57,346 nt of DNA, taken from the NCBI GenBank assembly GCA_023131225.1, contig JAGLZW010000029.1, positions 1 to 57,346 of the forward strand. The letters run 5' to 3'. Source of the stretch: Candidatus Bathyarchaeota archaeon. GTDB lineage: Archaea; Thermoproteota; Bathyarchaeia; Bathyarchaeales; SOJC01. Below the pieces are notes generated by a model. The model did no database searches, was not told the origin of the DNA, and saw only the letters and a list, made by a program, of their open reading frames with translations. The translations under genes were made by a program, and so were the position numbers. Below are positions 1 through 8,943 of this stretch, piece after piece; position 1 is the stretch's first letter; the number at the start of each line of letters is the position of its first letter.

Positions 1-956
1 ATTTCTTCAGCGCTGAAAAGATTTGAAACTGTTTTGTCTTTGACATGGAAGGTTTGGTCGTAGGCGCATTTGAGCAACTGCCGCCTTTCTAGGTTTTTCA
101 TGATTTTGCTGGATTTTTTGCACAGTTTCAGCATTGTCCAGACGGTGTAATCGTTTAGGGCTAGGTATTCTTCGGGTGTTTTGAAATTGATTAGGTTTAG
201 TTCGTCTTTTGCTTTTTCCATGGCTGTTGCGAGCATTATTTGGGCGGCTCTGCTTACGCGGTGGAAGTAGATGCTTTTGAAGGATTCTATCCGGGCTAAT
301 ATGAAAGATTCGAGGGCGGAGAGAGCACCAGAGTCGACTGCTATGTTGTCGTTGAGGACGTCTAGCATGTGGATTATGCGGAAAACGTCTACGTTTCCAT
401 ATTCTGCGCCAGTATGGTAGGAGTCTCTGACGATGAAGTCAAGCTTGTCAACGTCAACGGCGCTTTGGATTATTTGGTCCATGAACATTTTTCCTTTTAG
501 GTGTAGCGAGCCTGTAGCGAGTTTTGCTACTGTTTTTGCGTCGTATCCTGCTTTTTCTAAGATGTCACTTAGTTCAGATTTCTGAACTATCCAAACGGTC
601 ATTTCTTCGTGAGTTTTATCGAGAAATTTCTCAAGTAAATGCTCAAAGACATGTGAGAATGGCCCGTGTCCTACGTCGTGAAGTAGAGCTGCGAAGTGAA
701 TCGTTTGAGCTTCTTCTTTCGATAGGTATTGAGAGAGGTTGGAGTTTTCTGTCAGTTTTTGAGCTAGGTACATGGTGCCGATGGAATGTTCAAAGCGGGT
801 GTGGTTGGCGCCCGGGTAGACATATTCCGCGCCTGCGAGTTGACGAAGTCTGTGGAGACGTTGCATTGGGAAGGAATCTATAATATCCCTCTCTGTCTCG
901 TTTATGTAGACGTATCCGTGAACCGGGTCTTTTATTTCGCCCCAGCGTTGACCCAT
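1..956 (-). CDS. HD superfamily phosphohydrolase (partial, 3' end outside window)
   Basis: The frame is open from an ATG at 956 down to base 1, giving 318 residues with no stop, so the C-terminus is missing. It opens with the family start IKDPVHGY (residues 8-15). It then has YPGA..TRFEHS (47-58) and the HD motif LLHDVGHG (91-98), with further acidic motifs such as DVDKLDFIVRD. These metal-binding His/Asp residues mark the HD-domain phosphohydrolases related to dNTP triphosphohydrolases (COG1078). The natural substrate is not known from sequence; dNTPs or another phosphoester are possible. It is transcribed away from tmk, so the two genes share the divergent region 957-1047. Confidence 0.9.
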   Translation of the reverse strand, partial: MGQRWGEIKDPVHGYVYINETERDIIDSFPMQRLHRLRQLAGAEYVYPGANHTRFEHSIGTMYLAQKLTENSNLSQYLSKEEAQTIHFAALLHDVGHGPFSHVFEHLLEKFLDKTHEEMTVWIVQKSELSDILEKAGYDAKTVAKLATGSLHLKGKMFMDQIIQSAVDVDKLDFIVRDSYHTGAEYGNVDVFRIIHMLDVLNDNIAVDSGALSALESFILARIESFKSIYFHRVSRAAQIMLATAMEKAKDELNLINFKTPEEYLALNDYTVWTMLKLCKKSSKIMKNLERRQLLKCAYDQTFHVKDKTVSNLFSAEE

Positions 957-1047
957 GAGTGTAACGCTCCAATTTTTATCTTAGTTATTACTATTTAAGC
1001 AGTCAGCTTTAGAATCAACAATGCTAGGCAGCAGAGGATTGATTTAA

Positions 1048-1656
1048 GTGGCGGCAGCTGAGCGTCATGGCGTGTTCATATGCGTTGAGGGCATCGATGG
1101 CAGTGGAAAGACCACTCAAGCACGCCGCCTTGTAAAAACTCTGACAAGGAAAGGTTACGATGCCGTCTACACCACTGAACCAAGCAAAGGCATCTATGGC
1201 AATATAATAAGAAAAAATATACTTCAAGGAAACATCCGTGTTCCAACAGTAGTAGAGGCTGTGCTCTTCGCAGCAGACCGTGATTATCACATCGAAAACG
1301 AAATAAAACCACTTCTCAAAGCAGGAAAAATCATAGTCTGCGACCGCTATGTTTACTCTTCCCTCGCGTACCAAGGAGCAGCAGATGTCAACATAGAGTG
1401 GATAAAAGAAATCAACAAGCATGCTATCAAACCTGACCTCGCAATTTACATCGACGTACCACCAGATATCGTAATCAACCGCATCAAACGAAGAAAAACG
1501 GTTATGGAGACACTTCAGACACAGAGGGATGTTAGAGAGCTCTACCTAAAGCTGGTGGAGGATAAGCAGCTTATAAAGGTCTATGGAAATGCCTCAATAA
1601 GAGAAGTGGCACAAACAATCGAAAACATTGTTTTGAGGTTTCTAGAGAAACGTTAG
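1048..1656 (+). CDS. tmk: Thymidylate kinase
   Basis: Converts dTMP to dTDP with ATP in dTTP synthesis. The 202-residue protein has the usual length. The P-loop is EGIDGSGKTT (14-23), followed by the DRY segment CDRYVYSSLAYQG near residue 97 and a basic LID segment (RIKRRKT). The start is GTG at 1048 because no in-frame ATG precedes the P-loop; GAGGATTGAT just upstream can act as ribosome-binding site. The last four bases overlap the convergent gene at 1653. A methanogen-type thymidylate synthase lies at 21429, so two successive steps of dTTP synthesis are in the window. Confidence 0.95.
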   Translation: MAAAERHGVFICVEGIDGSGKTTQARRLVKTLTRKGYDAVYTTEPSKGIYGNIIRKNILQGNIRVPTVVEAVLFAADRDYHIENEIKPLLKAGKIIVCDRYVYSSLAYQGAADVNIEWIKEINKHAIKPDLAIYIDVPPDIVINRIKRRKTVMETLQTQRDVRELYLKLVEDKQLIKVYGNASIREVAQTIENIVLRFLEKR

Positions 1657-2189
1657 ATTGTCCTCGTATCTTCAAGTCTTAGAGCAACAGAATGCCGGTC
1701 AGTCAGTTTACTCCTGATATGCACCGTTAAAAAGCCTATCAAATCTTCAACATGAACCCGTTGCGGTCCACGCTCATAAGAAATCAAGAACTCCATATAA
1801 TTCCTTCCAAACGCAAACCGCATCAGATAATAATCAAACTTCAATGGGGCACGTTTCCCTAACTTATCAACAATGTGATACTGAAGAACGCATAAAAAAT
1901 CCAGAAAAATCAACGCTTTCCCAGCGATTTCGGCTTCCAACACAGCTAACTCGCTTTTATCCAGAAAAGTGAACACATTGCCGTCTCCAACGCCGAACTC
2001 AAAATCTACCTCGCATTCTGCTGGAGAAGAATGAGCTATTTCCTCAAGCCTACACCTTTTTTGGTTTAGCCGATGAAAAACCGACACTATCACCTGTTGA
2101 ACCTTCTTCGACGAAGCTCTGTAAGAAAAACGAGCGACACCGTGAATAATCTTTGGAAAGTTCTCGTAACGCCCCAACATGCTTGACAC
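1653..2189 (-). CDS. Conserved archaeal protein of unknown function
   Basis: Encodes 178 residues. I do not recognise a named domain. The protein mixes hydrophobic beta-like and helical segments, with no transmembrane helix or Cys cluster. The GTG start at 2189 directly follows the TAA of the UPF0148 gene (2190), and AAGGAAACC lies just before it, so the two genes form one transcript. An internal ATG three codons in is an alternative start. It converges on tmk with a 4-base overlap. Probably a real gene because of tight coupling and full use of the frame. Confidence 0.7.
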   Translation of the reverse strand: MSSMLGRYENFPKIIHGVARFSYRASSKKVQQVIVSVFHRLNQKRCRLEEIAHSSPAECEVDFEFGVGDGNVFTFLDKSELAVLEAEIAGKALIFLDFLCVLQYHIVDKLGKRAPLKFDYYLMRFAFGRNYMEFLISYERGPQRVHVEDLIGFLTVHIRSKLTDRHSVALRLEDTRTI

Positions 2190-2546
2190 TTAGGTTTCCT
2201 TCAGTTTCTTTAACCTTTCGAGATTCTCCAAAAGCGAAGCTAAAGCCGCATTAAGCTTTTGCAGCTCCTCCACATTCTCCTCTTCCCTAATCCTCTTTTC
2301 AACAGCCTGTATCTTCACTAGTATCGTACTCTCAAGAGCGCTTAACCGCACCTGACTCGTCACCTTTTCCGCATTTTCACCTTCTTTCACGACAATGACG
2401 CGTTTTTCACATTTGGCGCACCACAGCTCCCCGCCTTTAAACCTAAACAAGGGGGACGCACACGCTGGACAAGCAAGCTCCGTAAGCGTGGCGCCTTGCT
2501 TTAGCATGTCAACCATGTGTTGAATGTCACTGGACTTCTTAGACAA
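2190..2546 (-). CDS. UPF0148 family zinc-ribbon protein
   Basis: 118 residues. The N-terminal half carries a zinc ribbon, CPACASPLF then WCAKC (about residues 26-46). The second half is a charged coiled-coil helix rich in Glu and Lys (about 75-118). This layout matches UPF0148, the archaeal relatives of the human Sjogren/scleroderma autoantigen p27. Molecular role unknown; a protein-binding or nucleic-acid-binding part is inferred from the ribbon. It is first in a two-gene transcript with the 178-residue protein and divergent from the UPF0147 gene at 2611. Confidence 0.85.
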   Translation of the reverse strand: MSKKSSDIQHMVDMLKQGATLTELACPACASPLFRFKGGELWCAKCEKRVIVVKEGENAEKVTSQVRLSALESTILVKIQAVEKRIREEENVEELQKLNAALASLLENLERLKKLKET

Positions 2547-2610
2547 GTTTAAAACCTCAAATAGTAATATTACTGCTGGTTAATTTGAGGCTTGCTCTCA
2601 ATTTTGTCGA

Positions 2611-2904
2611 GTGGAGGCACAGCTTATGGTGAGTAAGAAGAAATTAAAGGAATATGAAGAGAGAACGGGACAAGCTATGGTAGTGCTAGGTCAGATTTCT
2701 GAAGACACAACAACTCCACGGAACATAAGGCGGGCTGCCAAAGAGTCGATGGCGACACTTCAGAGTGGAGAATTAACTCCTGCTGTGAAGGCTTCAAATG
2801 CGATTTCTATTCTTGACGAGATTCTTCAAGACCCAAACATGCCGCCTTATACTCGGGTTAAGCTTTGGAACGTGATGAGCCTTTTAGAGGCCATCAAAGA
2901 CTAG
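2611..2904 (+). CDS. UPF0147 family protein
   Basis: 97 residues, almost entirely helical and soluble. It contains the family signature around RNIRRAAKESM (about 39-49) and the C-terminal NMPPYTRVKLW. UPF0147 is a small archaeal family of unknown function. The GTG start at 2611 gives a short extension; the ATG at 2626 (MVSKKK) is an equally good start. It is divergent from the UPF0148 gene and is followed by a 332-base gap before the iron-uptake genes. Confidence 0.88.
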   Translation: MEAQLMVSKKKLKEYEERTGQAMVVLGQISEDTTTPRNIRRAAKESMATLQSGELTPAVKASNAISILDEILQDPNMPPYTRVKLWNVMSLLEAIKD

Positions 2905-3236
2905 TGGAATGCAAAATTCATGGAGCCAGAAGCTTGAGAAAACCTGTACTTGCGGGTTTTGTTAGTGGACAAACTAAATTTTATTCCCGAATTTGAAAGA
3001 CACTAAAGATATATTGTAGTTAGGCTAGTCTGGGAATTAATCACTTCTATTCTATTAAGCCGATTTTCACAACGTATTACTAGATTTGTCAATAATAATG
3101 TTCTTCATTCAAATCATTTTTCTCGCAAAGGCTGTCAATTTCTGGAAGCACTATGGAAAGCTCTTAATTGCGCGTGCACAAGGCATATTTAGAAAAAGGC
3201 TAACTGCTTGTTCCTACATATCAAAGGGGGGATTAA
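2905..3236 (+). other. Intergenic region upstream of the iron-uptake operon
   Basis: No gene is visible in these 332 bases. There is an AT-rich stretch with a TATA-like segment near 3008-3016, a DtxR-box-like sequence at 3020-3036, and a second TATA-like segment near 3185. A purine-rich ribosome-binding site (AAAGGGGGGAT) ends just before the ATG at 3237. The region probably carries the promoter and metal-responsive control of the next two genes. Confidence 0.5.
3020..3036 (+). promoter_or_regulatory. Possible DtxR/IdeR-type operator
   Basis: TTAGGCTAGTCTGGGAA resembles the left part of the DtxR/IdeR consensus TTAGGTTAGCCTAACCTAA (TTAGG-TAG-CT match) but the right half is poor. It lies about 200 bases before the DtxR-like gene. 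A related TTAGGCTA occurs at about 6830, before the COG2509 gene. Evidence is by eye only. Confidence 0.3.
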
Positions 3237-3875
3237 ATGATAGCCTACGAGGGAACCTTCGATAATCTTAGTGGTAATACGCCCAAGGAACCAGATGTTT
3301 TAAAAATAGTGAAAGAGGATATCCTAAGAATATTAGGTGAAAGAAGTAAGAAGACTTCATTAGAAATTATGGAAGATGAAATTAAGGTCGCCCATCCCCT
3401 TATATCTGAAGCACTTGAAGAACTTGAAAGGGACGATTTAATAGCAATCCAAGAAAATTTTATTTCACTAACTGAACTGGGACAAGAAAATGCAAAGAAT
3501 ATTTTAGATAAATATTTTGTTCTTGAGGATTATCTTGAAAAAACAGGAAGCAAAATTGGAGCACATACTGCAGCTAACATTCTTGAACATTACGTTTCTG
3601 GAGAAGTTATTAACAACATAAAGAAGTTGTCAACCTTGAAAAAGGAAGGTGTTCCTCTAACAAAACTTGAACTTAACAAAGAAGGCATGATCACCGACAT
3701 CACGTTTTCCGATTATGGATTATTCGAGAGAATAGTCAGTATGGGGGTATTTCTAGGGGAAAAGGTAATAGTAACAAATGAAATTCCTGATGGCATTGTT
3801 GTGAAAATAAAAAACAAAAAATTTGCCATGGACAAAAATATAGCAAAAGAGATTAAAGCGGTGGAATATGAATAA
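3237..3875 (+). CDS. DtxR-like metal-dependent regulator with C-terminal FeoA domain
   Basis: 212 residues. The N-terminal part (about 20-80) is a winged helix: DILRILGERSKKTSLEIM, then ISEALEELERDDLI and a wing ending in LTELG. The middle (about 90-125) resembles the DtxR dimerisation and metal-binding segment (ENAKNIL...HTAANILEHYVS). The last ~75 residues form a small beta-barrel of FeoA type (GVPLTKLEL...VSMGVFLGEKVIV). It probably senses Fe(II) and controls its own operon. Its stop overlaps feoB by 8 bases, so the two are co-translated. ATG start with a strong purine-rich site. Confidence 0.85.
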   Translation: MIAYEGTFDNLSGNTPKEPDVLKIVKEDILRILGERSKKTSLEIMEDEIKVAHPLISEALEELERDDLIAIQENFISLTELGQENAKNILDKYFVLEDYLEKTGSKIGAHTAANILEHYVSGEVINNIKKLSTLKKEGVPLTKLELNKEGMITDITFSDYGLFERIVSMGVFLGEKVIVTNEIPDGIVVKIKNKKFAMDKNIAKEIKAVEYE

Positions 3876-5754
3876 TCTTAAAATACTTTTGATTGGCCAG
3901 CCAAATGTAGGGAAGTCTTCGTTACTTAATGCACTGGTTGGTCCAAGAGTTACAGTATCCAACTACCCTGGAACTACTGTTGAGATAACAAAAGCCAAAA
4001 AAAGTTTTGACAAAATAAGAATAGAGTTTGTAGATACTCCTGGAATATACTCTATTTCCGACAGAAGTGAAGAAGAAAAAGTAACTGAAAGGGCTTTGTT
4101 TGAAGAAGAAGCTGATGGGGTAATAGTAATTGCTGATGCGATCTCTCTTGAAAGAAGCCTTTATATGGCGTTGCAAATACTAGAAGCCCAAATTCCCACT
4201 GTTCTAGCTTTGAATTTTGTAGAAGATGCTGAAAAGAAAAGAATAAGAATTGACTGTGAAAAACTGAAAGGGATTCTTCATGTTCCCGTTGTTCCTGTAA
4301 ACCCTTTAACAAAAAAGGGAATAGGTAAACTTGTGGATTCAGTTGCAGAAATTAAAAAAATATCGAAGAGGGCTTTCACTCTTGAATATAATGATCATAT
4401 AGAAAACGCCATAGATGAAATATCCTCACAGATGAAAGAAACGTCTATACCGAGTAGGTTCATAGCAATAAGAATTTTAGAAGGAGACGAAGATTTTTAT
4501 GAGTTTTTGAAGGATGAAAGAATCGTTGCAGAAGTCAGAGAAAGTTTGGAAGAGCACCCAAAAACTGCAGAAGATATAGCAATAACCAGATATGGTACAG
4601 CCTCATTTATTGCAGCAAAAGTTACCCGAATAATTCCTTTAGAAAAAGAAAAGGAATTACAAGACGAGGTTGACGGAGTTCTCCTGCATAGAATTTGGGG
4701 TCCACTGACTACAGGTTTATTCCTTCTCGCTATATTTGGAATGATATTATATCTTGGCAACCTGATACAAGGTGTTCTTACGAACTTTACAGAAAGCCTT
4801 TTATCCTCCCTTACTACAGCGGAGCATTCTATTCTTACTATAGTATTAGTTAATGGTTTAACTGGAATTACAATTGGTGTTTCCATTGCTTTGCCTTATG
4901 TTTTCTTGTTCTATTTGCTCTTAGGCTTATTAGAAGACATAGGTCTTCTTTCCAGATTTACTGTTAATGCCGAATGGTTTTTGAAGAAAATGGGTCTCCC
5001 TGGGAAATCATTTATTCCATTGGCATTAGGCTTGGGTTGCACCGCACCAGCAACTAGAGCTACCAGAGTTTTGTCATCTGAGAAAGAACAATTTCATACC
5101 GCCTCATTATTTGCTTTTGTACCTTGCTCCAGCAGGATCGCCATAATAATGGGTATAGTCGGTTTTTATGGAGGTATTAAGTTGGCTCTTTCTGTTTTCG
5201 CTACTTCGTTTGTTGCTGGTCTAATCTGGGCTTTCGCAATTAAGAAAGTTATTCAGATAAAGAGTGAACCCTTGCTCTTAGAACTACCCCCTTATCGGAA
5301 ACCCTTGATCCAAAATGTTTTTGCTAAAAGCTGGATTAGAATGAAGGACTTTGTGTATATAGTTATACCACTGTTGGCACTTGGGGGAATAGCTTATGGA
5401 ATTTTGGATATATCAGGCCTTACCCAAATTGTAGTAGAACCCCTTTCGCCAATCACTACTTGGTTAGGATTGCCTACTATAACCATTATCCCTATGATAT
5501 TTGGATTTTTACAAAAAGACTTAACTGGGGCAATGCTTTTGTCGGTTTTGGGCAGTAAAATATCTTTTGTTTTAACTCCTCTCCAAATTTATACTTTTGG
5601 TGTAGCAACTACCCTTGGGATTCCATGCATGATTGCTTTAGGAATGCTTATCAAAGAATTTGGATTCAAAAGAGCGATAATTTTAACAATAACGTCAACA
5701 GTCTACGGTCTTCTATTTGCTGGTTTAGCTTGGAGAATAATTTCAATTGTTTGA
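3868..5754 (+). CDS. feoB: Ferrous iron transporter FeoB
   Basis: 628-residue inner-membrane Fe(II) permease with a cytoplasmic G domain. The G1 motif is GQPNVGKSS (9-17), G3 is DTPG (about 56-59), and NFVEDAE near 112 stands where the NxxD G4 motif is expected. After a linker, many transmembrane helices follow from about residue 270. They include the conserved core GLGCTAPATRATR and CSSRIAIIMG, two Gate-like halves. The length fits archaeal FeoB. It overlaps the 3' end of the DtxR-FeoA gene by 8 bases, so regulator, FeoA domain and permease are expressed together. Confidence 0.95.
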   Translation: MNNLKILLIGQPNVGKSSLLNALVGPRVTVSNYPGTTVEITKAKKSFDKIRIEFVDTPGIYSISDRSEEEKVTERALFEEEADGVIVIADAISLERSLYMALQILEAQIPTVLALNFVEDAEKKRIRIDCEKLKGILHVPVVPVNPLTKKGIGKLVDSVAEIKKISKRAFTLEYNDHIENAIDEISSQMKETSIPSRFIAIRILEGDEDFYEFLKDERIVAEVRESLEEHPKTAEDIAITRYGTASFIAAKVTRIIPLEKEKELQDEVDGVLLHRIWGPLTTGLFLLAIFGMILYLGNLIQGVLTNFTESLLSSLTTAEHSILTIVLVNGLTGITIGVSIALPYVFLFYLLLGLLEDIGLLSRFTVNAEWFLKKMGLPGKSFIPLALGLGCTAPATRATRVLSSEKEQFHTASLFAFVPCSSRIAIIMGIVGFYGGIKLALSVFATSFVAGLIWAFAIKKVIQIKSEPLLLELPPYRKPLIQNVFAKSWIRMKDFVYIVIPLLALGGIAYGILDISGLTQIVVEPLSPITTWLGLPTITIIPMIFGFLQKDLTGAMLLSVLGSKISFVLTPLQIYTFGVATTLGIPCMIALGMLIKEFGFKRAIILTITSTVYGLLFAGLAWRIISIV

Positions 5755-5826
5755 ATAACATTCAGCAGTTTTGGCTTCTTGTCCTTGCTTCTTTTTCCAC
5801 CGATGATAGACTCCGACTCAATTAAC

Positions 5827-6168
5827 TCAAGGGCGAAATTGAAGGAACAGGATCATGGTTCCAATTCCAGCCATAATCATAAAGAATTGTCGGATAGCAG
5901 ACCCGAATCCTACTTTTTGATGTAGTTCGGGGTATAAATCCGTTAAGGCAATATAAAGAAAACTCGCTGCTGAAAACGCCATAACGTAAGGAATAGCAGA
6001 ACTCATAATCTCTAAAGCATAATAAGCCAAAATTGCTGCCGGTACAGTGCTTAAACTAGATAGAACATTCAACAGTAGGGCTTTTCTTTTTGAATAGCCG
6101 CCATGAAGAAGTATTGCAAAATCGCCTACTTCTTGGGGAATTTCTGCGCGATTATCGAATGCATGCAT
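5827..6168 (-). pseudogene. C-terminal fragment of a ZIP family metal transporter
   Basis: 113 residues that begin abruptly inside the ZIP signature: EIPQEVGDFAILLHGG (9-24) follows an unrelated-looking MHAFDNRA. In full ZIP proteins this signature lies after several transmembrane helices and about half the protein. The last three helices are intact (AILAYYALEIM, YVMAFSAASFLYIALTDLYPELH, FFMIMAGIGTMILFL). The upstream half is absent from all frames of 6170-6500, so this is a deletion remnant and not a simple frameshift. It converges on feoB. A residual ORF may still be expressed, but transport is unlikely. Confidence 0.75.
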
Positions 6169-6170
6169 TA

Positions 6171-6467
6171 TTACTCAGGTTCTGAGAGACGACACTGTTG
6201 ACGAATCTCTTTTTCCTTCCATAGAGTCAACAGTGATTCATTAAGAATATATAAGCAGACTCTATCTCCTTCTGAGATTGATGGTGCATATAACTGCACT
6301 AAAACTGTCAGATTTTCACCATAAAGATAAAACTTCCCTGGGTTGTACCACACCACTTCTTTCTGTTCTTGGGCGTTTATCTTTCTGCTCCAGCCTCCCA
6401 AGTATTCATCCTCGAAATTCAGATATCTTTTGGGACCTTGAATATAGAGAAGACTTCCCGCCACCAA
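6171..6467 (-). CDS. Small unknown protein, possible remnant
   Basis: 98 residues from a TTG at 6467; no ATG or GTG is available. The N-terminus (with the few codons before it, LSWRVLLVAGSLLY) is hydrophobic and could be a signal anchor. The rest looks like an extracellular beta domain (FYLYGENLTVLVQLYAP). No family recognised. Its stop lies two bases before the ATG of the ZIP fragment. The frame is open for only a few codons upstream of 6467, so the gene may itself be truncated. Confidence 0.35.
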   Translation of the reverse strand: MVAGSLLYIQGPKRYLNFEDEYLGGWSRKINAQEQKEVVWYNPGKFYLYGENLTVLVQLYAPSISEGDRVCLYILNESLLTLWKEKEIRQQCRLSEPE

Positions 6468-6484
6468 AAGGACTCTCCAACTAA

Positions 6485-6866
6485 GAATAGAAGACTAGAA
6501 AATTTCGATGCCAAACATTGCCACAAGTCCCAATGAATCTGGTTATTGAAGACTAAATGTTCTGAGCTTAAATGGTTTGTATCATGTTTAACTGATTATA
6601 ACGCGCACGTATTCTTTGTACGCATTATCATATGCCCATAAACTGACTTTCGCGATAGCCCCACCAACTCTCAAATAAGAAAGGCTAGTAATGATATATA
6701 ATTAAAAGACTACAAACGGTAACCGAAGGATTTCTATTCTCAATAATAAAGTTGCTCTGATTTTACTATTCTTTGAATATGTAGTAGACGTTCACAAACT
6801 GAAATAGTATCTATAAACTTTTATTATAGTTAGGCTATTTTGTGTAAGGTCTTTGGTGGATGGCTC
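6485..6866 (+). other. Intergenic region before the COG2509 gene
   Basis: About 380 AT-rich bases with no convincing gene. A TATA-like stretch (ATATATAATTAAAAG) lies near 6694 and another AT-rich box (CTTTTATTATAG) near 6820, followed at about 6830 by TTAGGCTA, which is also seen upstream of the DtxR-feoB operon. The latter box is well placed to serve the next gene. Confidence 0.4.
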
Positions 6867-8249
6867 TTGAAATATGACGTCGTAATTGTGGGTGCTGGGC
6901 CAGCTGGTATCTTCTCAGCCTTAGAGCTTATGGAAAATACGTCGCTGAATATTCTGATTCTCGACAAAGGCGTAGATCTTGAAAAGCGTAAGTGTCCTGC
7001 TAGTAGAGGGCTTGGATGTCTTAACTGTGATCCATGTCATGTTCTTCATGGTTGGGGTGGTGCGGGCGCGTTCAGTGATGGGAAGTTGACGCTTTCTACG
7101 GAGGTGGGTGGTTGGCTCGGCAAATTCATTACTGAGGAGGAGCTTCAAGGGCTGATTGAGTATGTTGATGGAATTTACACTAAATTTGGTGCTCCGAACA
7201 ACGTTTATGGAGTTGACGTGAATCAAATTGAGGAAATTGAGCGGAAGGCGTCTCTTGCAGGTTTGAAACTGGTTCGACAAAAGGTTCGTCACATGGGGAC
7301 CGAGAAGTGTGCTGAGACGCTTCGGAAAATGCGGAGTTTCTTGGATACTAAAGTGGAGGTGAGAACTAGGAGTGAGGTGAAGGGGCTTATTGTCAGGGAT
7401 AAACATGTTGAGGGCGTTGAAACAGTTAGCGGCGAGAGGTTTTTTGCGAAGTATGTAGTTGTCGCGCCCGGACGAAGTGGAGCTGAGTGGTTGAAGTGTG
7501 AGGCTCAGGCTTTGGGTTTGAAAACGTTGAACAACCCTGTTGATGTGGGGGTTCGGGTGGAGGTTCAAGCTCCGGTTCTGGAGGAGTTGACGAGGGTTTT
7601 GTATGAGCCGAAGCTTTTTTACTATTCAAAATTTTTTGATGATGTTATCAGGACTTTTTGTGTTGCTCCGTATGGAGAGGTTATCACGGAGTCCTATGAT
7701 GGTATTTTAACGGTGAATGGGCAGAGCTATTCGGAGAGGAGGAGCGCGAATACCAATTTTGCTATTCTGGTGAGCACGAGTTTTACTGAGCCGTTCAAGG
7801 AGCCTATTGCGTATGGTAAGTATATTGCGCGGTTGACTAACTTGTTGAGTGGAGGAGTTATTATTCAACGGTTAGGGGATTTGGAGGCGGGGCGACGGTC
7901 AACCGAGGAGAGGATTAGTCGCAGTACAGTAGTGCCTACATTGAAGAGTGCAACACCTGGGGATTTGAGTTTTGTTTTGCCATATCGGTACTTGGTGGAT
8001 ATCCGGGAAATGTTGGAGGCTTTGGATAGAATTGCGCCGGGGTTGGCTTCGAGGGATACATTGTTGTATGGAGTTGAGGTGAAGTTTTATTCGTCAAGAC
8101 TAGAGTTAAATGAATGTTTGGAGACGCCGATTCATAACTTATTTACTATTGGGGATGGGGCGGGATTGACGCGAGGACTAGTTCAAGCATCGGTTTCAGG
8201 CGTAATTGCAGCTAGACAAATAGTGAAAAGACAAAAAGGGAAAAGCTAA
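6867..8249 (+). CDS. FAD-dependent dehydrogenase (COG2509 family)
   Basis: About 460 residues. The Rossmann FAD motif VVIVGAGPAG lies at the very start, and the C-terminal FAD motif is LFTIGDGAGLTRGLVQASVSG. Between them are RGLGCLNCDPC and HGWGGAGAFSDGKLTLS, typical of the COG2509 uncharacterised FAD dehydrogenases. The substrate is unknown. I chose TTG at 6867 because GGTGG sits 7 bases upstream and FAD motifs usually begin within 5-10 residues of the start. TTG at 6840 would add nine residues with no function evident. Codons here are richer in G at third positions than in the neighbouring feoB, a mild sign of a different history. Confidence 0.88.
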   Translation: MKYDVVIVGAGPAGIFSALELMENTSLNILILDKGVDLEKRKCPASRGLGCLNCDPCHVLHGWGGAGAFSDGKLTLSTEVGGWLGKFITEEELQGLIEYVDGIYTKFGAPNNVYGVDVNQIEEIERKASLAGLKLVRQKVRHMGTEKCAETLRKMRSFLDTKVEVRTRSEVKGLIVRDKHVEGVETVSGERFFAKYVVVAPGRSGAEWLKCEAQALGLKTLNNPVDVGVRVEVQAPVLEELTRVLYEPKLFYYSKFFDDVIRTFCVAPYGEVITESYDGILTVNGQSYSERRSANTNFAILVSTSFTEPFKEPIAYGKYIARLTNLLSGGVIIQRLGDLEAGRRSTEERISRSTVVPTLKSATPGDLSFVLPYRYLVDIREMLEALDRIAPGLASRDTLLYGVEVKFYSSRLELNECLETPIHNLFTIGDGAGLTRGLVQASVSGVIAARQIVKRQKGKS

Positions 8250-8484
8250 AGACGCCCGCTCAGACACATCAAGCTGAGTACATGCTTTACAACTATACCA
8301 ACGCTTCAAACGCCTAAGCAGCAAGAAACCTTTACTCAAATCTTTTCAATACTAATGTCCAGAAAGGAAACGTCTATTTTTGAATCGATACCAGTAAGAA
8401 CATCTCTCAGAAACTGCAAACTACGCAACGCCCAGTAGGAAGGCACCGTTCCCAACATTGAACAAACAAAATTATCGTTTTCAA

Positions 8485-8844
8485 CTAGACGTTTTGAAGC
8501 AACTCAAGCAACGCTAAAGCAAGCTTCTTACCCTTCTTCGTGATAGCGTACTTCTTCTTGAGAGGATCGATAGGAATAGCCTTCGCCAAGCCCAGTTGAG
8601 TAATTTCTATCATACGGGACCTATATGTACCGTCACTCAGTGTGAGATTATGTTTATTCATGTAGGTCTTGGCCTTCTTCCATTTTCCCTTGTCCAAAAT
8701 CAAAAGAAACAGACAATCAATAGCGTGGTCTTTCTCAAGCATCTTTTTAATTGCTGCAATTTCGGAGGTTGTAAGGACCTTTGTAATCTGCTCTTCCAGT
8801 TGCTTCTCCTTTACTTTTTCTCCCATTGAAATCTCGCCTGTCAT
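8485..8844 (-). CDS. Winged-helix transcriptional regulator
   Basis: 119 residues, mostly helical with a C-terminal wing. A coiled segment (MGEKVKEKQLEEQITKVL) is followed by a helix-turn-helix region (SEIAAIKKMLEKDHAIDCLFLL) and then by YRSRMIEITQLGLAKAIP and KKYAITKKGKKLALALLELL. The last part is typical of the wing and final helix of archaeal MarR/PadR-like regulators. Probably a DNA-binding protein; its targets are unknown. ATG start at 8844. It lies next to an integrase remnant and may be a leftover of the same element. Confidence 0.6.
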   Translation of the reverse strand: MTGEISMGEKVKEKQLEEQITKVLTTSEIAAIKKMLEKDHAIDCLFLLILDKGKWKKAKTYMNKHNLTLSDGTYRSRMIEITQLGLAKAIPIDPLKKKYAITKKGKKLALALLELLQNV

Positions 8845-8943
8845 AGTTATTTGTTACTTGTGTATGTCTTTGTACTTAAAAGATTTAACCTATATTACGA
8901 TATATGTAATAATACTGTGGAAATACAGTATAATTTTCGACAG

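Noticed and set aside
6921-7629. Long minus-strand frames opposite the COG2509 gene (215 and 67 codons)
   Set aside because: They are antisense shadows of a clearly conserved flavoprotein.
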